Shown here piece after piece: positions 7,479 through 13,396 of a stretch of 14,753 nt of DNA. This DNA is from Candidatus Roizmanbacteria bacterium RIFCSPHIGHO2_02_FULL_43_11 (GTDB lineage: Bacteria > Patescibacteriota > Microgenomatia > UBA1406 > HO2-37-13b): positions 5,938 through 20,690 of the forward strand of contig MFZT01000027.1 in the NCBI GenBank assembly GCA_001789515.1, given 5' to 3'. The notes under the pieces were generated by a model. The model saw nothing but the letters and a program-made list of their open reading frames with translations. It made no database searches and was not told the DNA's origin. Made by a program: the position numbers and the translations under genes. Each line of letters starts with the position of its first letter. The first letter of the stretch is position 1.

Positions 7479-7760
7479 ATGTCACATTCAAATAGCAGTT
7501 TATTTACCATTAACGTGCACTGTCCGGAATGTGGACAGTGCTTTTTACTTGGCGTTTCTGAAAATAGCCCTAAACGTGTGAAAGGATCACTAGCTCGATC
7601 CAGAGCAACACTCGAGGTGCTTCGAAGACATCTTGAGGACGAAATTCTAACGCCATGCTTATATCGCCAGCGCCTTGCTGATTGGCTTGGTCGTGCTGAA
7701 AATGGGATTCAACGAAGTGTAGAAGGAGGATCTGGTAGGGAACGAAAGGAATGGTTTTAA
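7479..7760 (+). CDS. small Cys-containing protein of unknown function
   Basis: A 93-residue ORF that I do not recognise. Near the N-terminus it has CPECGQC (residues 15-21), which resembles half of a zinc ribbon, but no second CxxC follows; the only other cysteine is in TPCLYR, near residue 60. The rest is basic and helix-prone (SLARSRATLEVLRRHLEDEIL, then YRQRLADWLGRAE). The support for a real gene is a TATAAT box, an AAAGGA ribosome-binding site 3 bases before the ATG, and a fit between two tRNA genes with no competing gene. A partial zinc-binding or nucleic-acid-binding protein is possible. A 103-residue minus-strand ORF over the same place runs through tRNA-Leu and is rejected. Confidence 0.55.
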   Translation: MSHSNSSLFTINVHCPECGQCFLLGVSENSPKRVKGSLARSRATLEVLRRHLEDEILTPCLYRQRLADWLGRAENGIQRSVEGGSGRERKEWF

Positions 7761-7812
7761 ATAACGTTGTAGTGTTATTCACATCGAGTTTTTGTGCTGC
7801 ATTGATCCTTTG

Positions 7813-7895
7813 TGCCCAGGGTCGGACTCGAACCGACATGACCTTACGGTCACAACATTTTAAGTGTTGCGCGTCTACCATTTCGCCACCCGGGC
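7813..7895 (-). tRNA. tRNA-Leu (anticodon UAA)
   Basis: A class II tRNA of 83 bases on the minus strand. The acceptor GCCCGGG/CCTGGGC has one G-T pair, the D arm is GGCGAAATGGTAGACGC, anticodon stem CAACA/TGTTG encloses CTTAAAA with UAA at 7860-7862, the variable arm is long (TGACCGTAAGGTCA), and the T arm is GTCGGTTCGAGTCCGAC. The discriminator is A and CCA is not encoded. It reads UUA codons. Confidence 0.96.
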
Positions 7896-7916
7896 AGTTC
7901 TAGAGTGTCCTTACCC

Positions 7917-7958
7917 AGTTAGAGAATCACTGACGTGATTTAACTAACTTCACGAAGT
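7917..7958. other. inverted repeats between tRNA-Leu(UAA) and the DUF192 gene
   Basis: AGTTAG (7917-7922) pairs with CTAACT (7944-7949), and inside it AATCAC (7925-7930) pairs with GTGATT (7935-7940) around a 4-base loop. A second hairpin, ACTTC-AC-GAAGT (7947-7958), shares bases 7947-7949 with the outer stem, so the two structures are partly exclusive. No T-run follows on either strand, so it does not look like an intrinsic terminator. It would lie in the 3' region of the DUF192 message and in the leader of tRNA-Leu. Confidence 0.6.
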
Positions 7959-7967
7959 CCTTCCCTC

Positions 7968-7976
7968 ATTATATCA
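7968..7976 (-). promoter_or_regulatory. extended -10 promoter, probably for tRNA-Leu(UAA)
   Basis: TGATATAAT on the minus strand, a perfect extended -10, overlaps the DUF192 stop codon. The start would be near 7961, leaving a leader of about 65 bases before tRNA-Leu that contains the inverted repeats. No good -10 box is found closer to the tRNA. Confidence 0.55.
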
Positions 7977-8450
7977 CTTAAGCTTGATCTGATCTCCTAT
8001 GTTTACTCCATTCTTCATTACCTCTCCAGCATTAAGTTCGATCACCTTGCTCGCTGTGTAGGAAGGAGCAAAGGTTTGGGGATATGTTTTTGGTGAAAGA
8101 TCCTCCCTTACAGCAACAATATTGTTGCCATAAAGATACAGAAGATCAAGTGAAAATTGCATATCCTTCATCCAAAATCCATATTTGGCAGGGGAGTCAA
8201 ATATGAAAATCATTCCCTCATTTGGCAGCATAGTTTCAATGTTAGAGAGGCCTTGCGATCGTTGAGCTTCAGTATCTGAGACAAAAAGATTGTAACGCTT
8301 GCTGCCGATCTGGGCAGAGATAATTTTTCGATCATTAAACTGCAAGGATGCATCAGACTGGTCTTGAGACTTATCTGGAGATGATGCGATAAAAAGATAT
8401 CCAAGGACGAGAAGCAAAATAAGAATTGAAAACATCAAAAACCTACTCAT
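7974..8450 (-). CDS. DUF192 family protein, membrane-anchored
   Basis: A 158-residue protein with an N-terminal membrane helix or signal anchor (about residues 4-22) and a DUF192 domain from about 45 to the end. Family features seen are the QGLSN segment (66-70), LPNEGMIFIFD (75-85), the hallmark FWMKDMQFSLDLLYL (92-106), and the C-terminal VIELNAGEVMKNGVNIGDQI. DUF192 is a small beta-rich fold whose biochemical role is not settled. The helix places the domain outside the cytoplasmic membrane. The gene stands alone between two tRNA genes on the same strand. Its ATG lies 8 bases after a TACAAT box, so a leaderless mRNA is likely. Confidence 0.9.
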   Translation of the reverse strand: MSRFLMFSILILLLVLGYLFIASSPDKSQDQSDASLQFNDRKIISAQIGSKRYNLFVSDTEAQRSQGLSNIETMLPNEGMIFIFDSPAKYGFWMKDMQFSLDLLYLYGNNIVAVREDLSPKTYPQTFAPSYTASKVIELNAGEVMKNGVNIGDQIKLK

Positions 8451-8458
8451 GCAGCTTT

Positions 8459-8467
8459 ATTGTAGCA
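8459..8467 (-). promoter_or_regulatory. extended -10 promoter of the DUF192 gene
   Basis: TGCTACAAT on the minus strand; the -10 hexamer ends 8 bases before the ATG at 8450, so the predicted transcription start falls on or within a base or two of the start codon. Confidence 0.65.
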
Positions 8468-8473
8468 CGACGG

Positions 8474-8547
8474 TGGTCCCGGTAGGGTTCGAACCCACGA
8501 CCTTTCGGATGTAAACCGAACGCTCTAACCAGCTGAGCTACGAGACC
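8474..8547 (-). tRNA. tRNA-Val (anticodon UAC)
   Basis: The reverse complement gives acceptor GGTCTCG/CGGGACC (one T-G pair), D arm GCTCAGCTGGTTAGAGC, anticodon stem TTCGG/CCGAA with loop TTTACAT and UAC at 8511-8513, and T arm GTGGGTTCGAACCCTAC. The discriminator is A; the next bases are CCG, so CCA is not encoded. It reads GUA and probably other GUN codons. Confidence 0.96.
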
Positions 8548-8557
8548 AAAGGCTCTA

Positions 8558-8563
8558 ATTATA
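8558..8563 (-). promoter_or_regulatory. -10 box of tRNA-Val
   Basis: TATAAT on the minus strand ends 10 bases before the tRNA 5' end, giving a leader of only a few bases. No -35 box is convincing. Confidence 0.6.
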
Positions 8564-8598
8564 TGCTATAGGGAAGTCTGTAGCACGTAATTAATCTA

Positions 8599-8683
8599 TG
8601 GTGCTCGGGAGAGGACTTGAACCTCCACGCCTTGCGGCACAGCCCCCTCAAGACTGCGTGTATACCAGTTTCACCACCCGAGC
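8599..8683 (-). tRNA. tRNA-Leu (anticodon GAG), CCA encoded
   Basis: A class II tRNA: acceptor GCTCGGG/CCCGAGC, D arm GGTGAAACTGGTATACACG, anticodon stem CAGTC/GGCTG with loop TTGAGGG and GAG at 8647-8649, long variable arm (TGCCGCAAGGCG), and T arm GGAGGTTCAAGTCCTCT. The mature body is 8602-8683. The discriminator A is followed by CCA in the DNA (8599-8601), unlike the other five tRNAs here. It reads CUC and CUU codons. Confidence 0.95.
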
Positions 8684-8693
8684 GGTGTCGCCA

Positions 8694-8699
8694 ATAGTA
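8694..8699 (-). promoter_or_regulatory. -10 box of tRNA-Leu(GAG)
   Basis: TACTAT on the minus strand ends 10 bases before the tRNA 5' end, the same distance as the tRNA-Val box. No clear -35 hexamer. Confidence 0.5.
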
Positions 8700-8775
8700 T
8701 CTATTTAATCGGGAAACCATTTCATGATCTGGCTGATCTCATAAATACTATTACCTCTTCATTCAGCGCAAATTA

Positions 8776-9732
8776 TTATAGCACACGATAGCCGCTTTTC
8801 TCTGTCGCAACTCTCCCTTTCGAAGTTTTTTTTATGTACCCAAGTTGAATAAGATAGGGCTCAACATAATCCTCAATGGTCTGCTTATCCTCAGAAAGTG
8901 ATGTGGCAAGAGTAGAGAGTCCTGCTGGTCCGCCGTCGAATTTGTCAATAAGTGTCTGCATGTAGCGGGTATCTAACTGGCTCAAACCTTCCTCGTCAAT
9001 TTCAAGAATGTCAAAAAGTTCAGTCAGCACCTCACGGGAAATGACCTTATGATTATTCAGCTCAAACATATCACGAAGTCGTTTGAGTATACGATTAGCT
9101 ACCCGTGGAGTTTTGCGTGAGCGCTTTGCTATCTCCAGGGCAGCTGCTTTTTCAAGTGGGATACCAAGAATCTTTGCAGATCGTATAATAATGCTTGTAA
9201 GCTCTGGGACAGAGTAGTAATCAAGCCTTAGAACAAGCCCAAACCGGTCACGAAATGGTGCAGAGAGAAGAGCCATGCGCGTTGTTGCTCCAACAATCAC
9301 AATGTGCGGAACAGAAAGTCGCATAGTGCGCGCTGCCGGGCCTTTACCAACAATAAGGTCAAGTGCATATTCCTCCATGACAGGGTAGAGAGTCTCCTCA
9401 ACAGGTCTGCGTAATCGATGAATTTCATCAATAAAGAGAACATCATTATCCTTAAGATTTGTAAGGATTGCTGCCAGATCGCCAGCTTTCTCCAAAGCCG
9501 GGCCTGAGGTGATCTTGAGCTCTCCTCCAAGCTCCTGAGCAATGATATACGAAAGAGTAGTTTTGCCCATGCCGGGCGGGCCGTAGAAGAGAATATGTTC
9601 GCCAGCATTGCCTCTTTTGCGTGCTGCTTCAGTAAACAGGCGCAGTGACTTTTTAGCAGCTTCTTGACCAATATAATCATCCAGCTTTCTCGGCCGTAAC
9701 TTCCTTTCAAGAACAGGTTGTGCATCCTGCAT
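8776..9732 (-). CDS. ruvB: RuvB, Holliday junction branch migration helicase
   Basis: AAA+ ATPase motor that, with RuvA, drives branch migration of Holliday junctions during recombinational repair. The 318 residues contain Walker A GPPGMGKTT (51-59), Walker B LFIDEIH (99-105), sensor GATTR (148-152), the arginine-finger segment RDRFG (161-165), sensor 2 KTPRVANR, and the C-terminal winged helix ending EPYLIQLGYIKKTSKGRVAT. Length is near the usual ~330. The family motif GLDxxDR reads GLSQLDTR here, a mild departure. The ATG is 1 base after the ruvA stop, so the two are translated together. It is the last gene of the ruvC-ruvA-ruvB operon; no terminator is evident after it. Confidence 0.97.
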   Translation of the reverse strand: MQDAQPVLERKLRPRKLDDYIGQEAAKKSLRLFTEAARKRGNAGEHILFYGPPGMGKTTLSYIIAQELGGELKITSGPALEKAGDLAAILTNLKDNDVLFIDEIHRLRRPVEETLYPVMEEYALDLIVGKGPAARTMRLSVPHIVIVGATTRMALLSAPFRDRFGLVLRLDYYSVPELTSIIIRSAKILGIPLEKAAALEIAKRSRKTPRVANRILKRLRDMFELNNHKVISREVLTELFDILEIDEEGLSQLDTRYMQTLIDKFDGGPAGLSTLATSLSEDKQTIEDYVEPYLIQLGYIKKTSKGRVATEKSGYRVL

Positions 9733-9733
9733 A

Positions 9734-10297
9734 TTATGTTCTCGATAACTTCCGCAAAGCAGCCTTAATTTTTTGCTCTAACGATATGTCTGGCTCAATA
9801 TCAGCAAGGAGCTGCCGGGCTTCTCCAATTTTAAAGCCCAATGAAACAAGGGCATCAACAACCTCCTCATCTACCCGTTTGTCAGATGTTGCCAAGTCAA
9901 ATTCAGCTCCAAGTCTTCCAGATAGGTCAACAAGAATACGCTGTGCCGTTTTCTTCCCAATGCCCTTAATTCTCTGGAAGAAGTCGACATCTGAGGTTAT
10001 AACAGATTGTTGTATCTCATGTGGAGAGGACGTGCATAGAATAGTAAATGCTGTTTTAGGGCCAACACCGTCTACGCTAACAAGAAAAGTAAATACTCGG
10101 TATTCGTCATATGATGCAAAACCGAAAAGTTGCTGATGATCCTCCTTAATGTCATGATAGGTATACAGCTCAAGATCGCTGCTCTCATCAATAAGGCGTG
10201 GAGAAATATAGACCCAGTAGAAAACACCGCTTGATGTTTCGAAAAGGGCCTGAGTTCCGTGGACTTCAGCTATTCGCCCCTTGAGCTTGCCTATCAT
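9734..10297 (-). CDS. ruvA: RuvA, Holliday junction binding subunit
   Basis: Binds four-way junctions as a tetramer and recruits the RuvB motor. In the 187 residues, the N-terminal OB fold (1-64, MIGKLKGRI to QLFGFAS) is followed by two helix-hairpin-helix motifs, VDGVGPKTA (75-83) and IKGIGKKTA (110-118), and a C-terminal RuvB-binding helical domain (about 143-185, VVDALVSLGFKIGEARQLL). The start overlaps the end of ruvC by 32 bases, and a GAAGG sequence lies 7 bases before the ATG, so internal ribosome entry within ruvC is plausible. All expected parts are present. Confidence 0.97.
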   Translation of the reverse strand: MIGKLKGRIAEVHGTQALFETSSGVFYWVYISPRLIDESSDLELYTYHDIKEDHQQLFGFASYDEYRVFTFLVSVDGVGPKTAFTILCTSSPHEIQQSVITSDVDFFQRIKGIGKKTAQRILVDLSGRLGAEFDLATSDKRVDEEVVDALVSLGFKIGEARQLLADIEPDISLEQKIKAALRKLSRT

Positions 10298-10769
10298 GTA
10301 GTGCCTTCATTGTACAATAGGTAAGACCACATGCAAGGGCATCAGTAGTGTCATCGTATTTTGGAGCTTCCTCAAGCTCCAGCATTAGGGCAACCATCTG
10401 CTGTACACTTTTCTTATCAGCATTTCCGTAGCCAGTAATAGCCTGCTTGATCTGATTTGGCGTAAGGAACTCAACCTCAATCCCATGGTGCCCAGCAAGT
10501 CTAAGAACAGCCCCTTGAGCCTGTGCAACAGTAATAGCCGTCTTCTTATTCATTGTAAAAAAGAGCCTTTCAATAATGAAAACATCAGGCCTGTATTGAG
10601 AAATAAGTTCCTCAACCTTATCATGGAGTGTTGCAATGCGAACAGGGAGCGTAGAGACCTTCGGTGTTATGATACACCCATAAGCCTGAACAGTATAGCG
10701 AGATTCGTGAAGATTGAATACAGCATACCCAGTTCGTTCAATTCCAGAATCAAAAGCAATGAGCATCAT
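10266..10769 (-). CDS. ruvC: RuvC, Holliday junction resolvase
   Basis: RNase H-fold endonuclease that cuts Holliday junctions symmetrically. It has 167 residues with the four acidic catalytic positions: D7 (FDSGIERTG), E67 (IIERLFF), D140 and D143 (YDDTTDALA). TPNQIKQAITGYGNADK (103-119) is the conserved DNA-contact segment. The usual DPG at the first Asp reads DSG here. Two adjacent ATGs (10769, 10766) could start it; the upstream one is given, but the second starts the more typical MLIAFD. A TATAAT box ends 8 bases before the first ATG, so a leaderless message is likely. It is the first gene of the ruvCAB operon, and its promoter is divergent from that of the 537-residue membrane protein. 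Confidence 0.97.
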   Translation of the reverse strand: MMLIAFDSGIERTGYAVFNLHESRYTVQAYGCIITPKVSTLPVRIATLHDKVEELISQYRPDVFIIERLFFTMNKKTAITVAQAQGAVLRLAGHHGIEVEFLTPNQIKQAITGYGNADKKSVQQMVALMLELEEAPKYDDTTDALACGLTYCTMKALHDRQAQGANS

Positions 10770-10777
10770 AGGGTAAT

Positions 10778-10783
10778 ATTATA
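10778..10783 (-). promoter_or_regulatory. -10 box of the ruvCAB operon
   Basis: TATAAT on the minus strand ends 8 bases before the ruvC ATG. No good -35 at a normal spacing and no extended TG. No LexA-type operator is recognised near it. Confidence 0.65.
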
Positions 10784-10821
10784 GGCTTCAAACGATTGGC
10801 AATTGGTAAGGCCGCATCTCA

Positions 10822-10849
10822 TTGTACTATAAAAGTTTACAGGTATACT
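10822..10849 (+). promoter_or_regulatory. promoter of the 537-residue membrane protein gene
   Basis: TTGTAC (10822-10827) and TATACT (10844-10849) are 16 bases apart. The -10 ends 9 bases before the ATG at 10859, so the message is probably leaderless or nearly so. This placement argues against the upstream in-frame ATG at 10796, which lies before the promoter. Confidence 0.65.
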
Positions 10850-10858
10850 ATCTGGCAT

Positions 10859-12472
10859 ATGACTGATCAGGATGAGAAAATCCACCTTTCTCAGATAACG
10901 CAGGCCCTTCTTACGTCTCTTGATATAAAAAGTCCTCCTAATAAAACTGTTGAGGGAGAGAATTATCATGTTTCACAAACAGTTTCCCTCTTTGGATTTG
11001 TCTATGAGCGTATTCGGAATGCTATAGAGTTTAATGAGGAACATCTTATAAGAAGAATCGCTATCACACGCATTCTAAGAAGAAGACTTGCCATTAATAC
11101 ATCAGGTGATCATGAAGGAGAAAATCTTGTCAGAGAGCTCTTATGGGGGAGATATGTGCCAGAGAATCACTTTTCAGCTACTGACATTCAGAACATCCAG
11201 CATATTATTGACAGGTATATCGCATTTTATCGAGCAATTCATACGTCTTTAACTGCGGGGAAGACTATCCATCTTGGAGCTGTTATTACTGAACTTCTAT
11301 CCTGCGCACTGGAGGAATATATTAGTGGTTCCCAAACTCAACGTGAATCTGCCTCACTCTATTTCTTCTATCAGACACTGCGAAATAAGGTAAATATTCC
11401 TCATGTTTCAGATGAGGCCAGGGATGAATACTTTTTTGTTGCATCAGAGCGAGCACTTGCAAGAAATGATAATTCATTCATTCTCCATCACATCATGGTT
11501 CTAAAATACGGCGACATTGTGAGCCTTACTGATAAGGAGTTGAGTCGTGCTGCGTCAGAGTTTCCCACTTTTCTTAAAAGATCATACGCCACAATTAAAA
11601 ATCCTTATGACGATGTTCTGACACGTTTTGCAAAAAAACAGGTGCCACCCTTTAAGATTCTTTACGCAATTTTGACTGAATATAATAAGAACGCCTCGCA
11701 TATTTTAAGCAATACATCTCAGCTGCAAAAATACGTACAAACGGTGTGTAACCTCAAATATAAGCAAACCTCGGAGAAATTACGCGCCGCAGCAGTAAAA
11801 AGCATTATTTACATTTTTCTTACCAAAATGCTCTTTGTTCTAATTTTGGAGATACCACTTTCCAGACTTCTGCTTGATCATGTTGACATCATTGCAATAA
11901 CAATTAACACATTCTTTCCACCTGTACTCATGAGCATTATTGTATCTGTTATTACGCCACCGTCGCAAAGTAATACTCAACGGATTTACGAGAGAATTGT
12001 TGATCTTATTGATAAGGATCCGACATATGAAACACAACCAATTATCATAACACGCAGCAGGACTAGTCAAAAGCCAATTCTATTCATGTTTTTCTCGCTT
12101 CTATATCTCCTTACCTTCAGCGTTGTCTTTGGCGTTATTTACTCTGCACTTGATGCAATGGGCTTCAATATCGTGAGCAAACTCATCTTCATCTTCTTTA
12201 TTAGCGTTGTTGCCTTCTTTGGTTACCGGATCAGGCAGACAGCAAAAGAATATATGCTTGAGACGCAATCAAATATCATTACTTCTGCTGTGACTTTTCT
12301 GTTTCTCCCCATTCTTTATCTTGGAAAGTTACTGAGCGATCAGGTCTCGAGGATTAATGTTTTTATCATTTTTTTTGACTATTTCATTGAAGCTCCTTTT
12401 AAGTTTTTTATAGACATCGTTGAGGAGTGGGCACGATTCTTAAGAGACAGAAAAGATGAGCTCGTGAATTAG
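10859..12472 (+). CDS. multi-pass membrane protein of unknown function
   Basis: A 537-residue protein I cannot assign to a family. The first ~310 residues are soluble, charged and mostly helical, with a basic patch (RRIAITRILRRRLAI, 65-79). The C-terminal part has about five or six membrane helices, near 314-333, 343-366, 406-431, 438-456, 475-490 and 498-515, ending in a charged tail (EEWARFLRDRKDELVN). Between helices at about 368-405 is a hydrophilic stretch (SQSNTQRIYERIVDLIDKDP). No nucleotide-binding motif, protease motif or Cys pair stands out. Start choice: the frame is open to ATG 10796, but a promoter lies between the two, so 10859 (MTDQDEK) is preferred. It is convergent with the SurA-N protein gene. 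Its stop codon lies inside the second repeat array. Confidence 0.85.
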   Translation: MTDQDEKIHLSQITQALLTSLDIKSPPNKTVEGENYHVSQTVSLFGFVYERIRNAIEFNEEHLIRRIAITRILRRRLAINTSGDHEGENLVRELLWGRYVPENHFSATDIQNIQHIIDRYIAFYRAIHTSLTAGKTIHLGAVITELLSCALEEYISGSQTQRESASLYFFYQTLRNKVNIPHVSDEARDEYFFVASERALARNDNSFILHHIMVLKYGDIVSLTDKELSRAASEFPTFLKRSYATIKNPYDDVLTRFAKKQVPPFKILYAILTEYNKNASHILSNTSQLQKYVQTVCNLKYKQTSEKLRAAAVKSIIYIFLTKMLFVLILEIPLSRLLLDHVDIIAITINTFFPPVLMSIIVSVITPPSQSNTQRIYERIVDLIDKDPTYETQPIIITRSRTSQKPILFMFFSLLYLLTFSVVFGVIYSALDAMGFNIVSKLIFIFFISVVAFFGYRIRQTAKEYMLETQSNIITSAVTFLFLPILYLGKLLSDQVSRINVFIIFFDYFIEAPFKFFIDIVEEWARFLRDRKDELVN

Positions 12473-12590
12473 TTAGAATTAGATGAACTAGTTATAACTA
12501 GTTATAACTAGTTGTAACTAGTTGAACTGAGGGGAACTGTGGATAATTAGGTAAACTGGATTTAACCTAGGTGAACTAGGTAACCAAACT
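12467..12590. repeat. second AACTAGTT-type array between convergent genes
   Basis: Units of 8-10 bases, nearly all starting AAC or AAT, run from 12467 to about 12590. Four perfect AACTAGTT palindromes begin at 12486, 12496, 12506 and 12516, exactly 10 bases apart. They are followed by diverged units starting at 12525, 12535, 12545, 12554, 12564, 12574 and 12582, and preceded by two AATTAG units at 12467 and 12477. The first unit contains the stop codon of the 537-residue gene. Neighbouring palindromes could fold together in DNA or RNA, but no T-run follows, so it is not a typical terminator. Confidence 0.9.
12538..12546 (-). promoter_or_regulatory. DnaA-box consensus 9-mer
   Basis: TTATCCACA, the strong E. 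coli-type DnaA box, is read on the minus strand, inside the degenerate part of the second array. It is single, with no dnaA or dnaN nearby, so this is not a clear origin. A chance match somewhere in a window this size is quite possible. Confidence 0.35.
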
Positions 12591-12620
12591 CCTACGTCCT
12601 CTATCCTTCTATCTAGTACC
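12589..12620 (-). repeat. inverted copy of the purine-rich block
   Basis: Read on the minus strand this is purine-rich and contains TAGAAGGATAGAG (12599-12611), identical to 5463-5475. It starts at the stop codon of the SurA-N protein gene and leads into the AACTAGTT array, the same order as the block after uvrC. Confidence 0.75.
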
Positions 12621-13368
12621 TGAGCCAATACCGAATATTTGCCTTACTTTGAAGAGACTGAACATAGGTTTGAGCTTCAAAAGAAAGCTTTTGGTTCTCA
12701 AGTGCTTCACGAATTTGCTTTTTATACTCTCCATCTGAGGTTTCTTTTGGTTTTGAGTCCTTCTGCTGGACATAAGATTCCTCAACCTCTTTATCGCTGA
12801 CCTTTATTTTATCAGCAAGCAACCTTTTGAGTATGAGCTGGAGCCGCGTTTGCTCTTCAACCTGTTGTCGGGTAATACCTTGGGTCTTCAAAAGATTATC
12901 AAACGATTGTCCTGATTTTTTAATCTCGTCTTCAATGCTTTTCACTCGTTCGTCGATCTCCTGTTGACTAACAGTCACTCCCTTTTTCTGTGCATCCTGC
13001 TTAATGAGTTCTTCTGAGATTAATGAATCCAGCGTGCCCTTTCCTCCTTGTTGCTCAAGGCTTTTGATAACCTGATATCGCGTAATAGGGCGATTATTAA
13101 CAAGCGCTACAACAAAAAAGCTCTTGAGATAGTAAAGGATGGCCGCAAGTACCACTACGGCAATGATTGCAAAAAACTTTCTTTTACTCTCTGCTGTTTG
13201 CGCTGAGGGGTCAATTTCTGCTTTTTGCGGTTGATTATGAGAGATAGATGGTGATTTCTTTGCCTGGGAAATAGCCTTCCCGGTAGTGCCTGTGCCCCTG
13301 CGAATTGATTTCTTCTGTGTAGATGTTTTTGTTGAAGTGCTTCCAGATCCAGTAGTTGTTCTTGCCAT
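12613..13368 (-). CDS. membrane-anchored SurA N-terminal-domain protein (foldase-like, no parvulin domain)
   Basis: A 251-residue protein with a Ser/Thr/Lys-rich, low-complexity cytoplasmic N-terminus (1-62), one membrane helix (about 64-88) and an extracytoplasmic region resembling the SurA/PrsA N-terminal chaperone domain. It shows VNNRPITRYQVIKSLEQQ (90-107), LDSLISEELIKQDAQKKGVTVSQQEIDERVKSIEDEI (113-149), and QVEEQTRLQLILKRLLADKIKVSDKEVEESY (169-199). Full SurA/PrsA proteins continue with a parvulin peptidyl-prolyl isomerase domain; here only a ~50-residue charged and helical tail follows, so isomerase activity is unlikely. The likely role is holding or folding exported proteins at the outer face of the membrane. 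The ATG is 6 bases after an extended -10 box. Confidence 0.8.
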   Translation of the reverse strand: MARTTTGSGSTSTKTSTQKKSIRRGTGTTGKAISQAKKSPSISHNQPQKAEIDPSAQTAESKRKFFAIIAVVVLAAILYYLKSFFVVALVNNRPITRYQVIKSLEQQGGKGTLDSLISEELIKQDAQKKGVTVSQQEIDERVKSIEDEIKKSGQSFDNLLKTQGITRQQVEEQTRLQLILKRLLADKIKVSDKEVEESYVQQKDSKPKETSDGEYKKQIREALENQKLSFEAQTYVQSLQSKANIRYWLRY

Positions 13369-13374
13369 AAAAGC

Positions 13375-13383
13375 ATTATAGCA
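13375..13383 (-). promoter_or_regulatory. extended -10 promoter of the SurA-N protein gene
   Basis: TGCTATAAT on the minus strand, identical to the secG element. It ends 6 bases before the ATG at 13368, so the predicted transcription start falls at or a base or two into the start codon. It lies just after the stop of the 92-residue gene. Confidence 0.75.
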
Positions 13384-13396
13384 TATGTCTTCAAAA

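Noticed and set aside
7760-7795. intrinsic terminator after the 93-residue ORF
   Set aside because: The AATAAC/GTTATT stem has a single G-C pair and an 8-base loop, and the T-run lies 9 bases beyond it; too weak.
7570-7881. minus-strand 103-residue ORF
   Set aside because: It reads through most of tRNA-Leu(UAA) and antisense to the 93-residue ORF, with no protein-like features.
9720-10136. plus-strand 138-residue ORF
   Set aside because: Antisense shadow of ruvA, with low-complexity Ser/Arg-rich sequence and no start signal.
4191-10268. reassignment of UGA to glycine
   Set aside because: TGA ends the transglutaminase gene, secG and ruvC at the expected family lengths, so UGA works as a stop codon here.
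10796-10858. upstream start (10796) of the 537-residue protein
   Set aside because: The extension (MAIGKAASHCTIKVYRYTIWH) covers the TTGTAC/TATACT promoter, so it would not be transcribed; 10859 fits better.
10770-10858. LexA/SOS operator upstream of ruvC
   Set aside because: No CTG-N10-CAG or GAAC-N4-GTTC type palindrome was found near the start; regulation by damage is not supported.
12467-12590. chromosomal replication origin
   Set aside because: There is only one DnaA-box match and no dnaA, dnaN, rpmH or parAB genes nearby.
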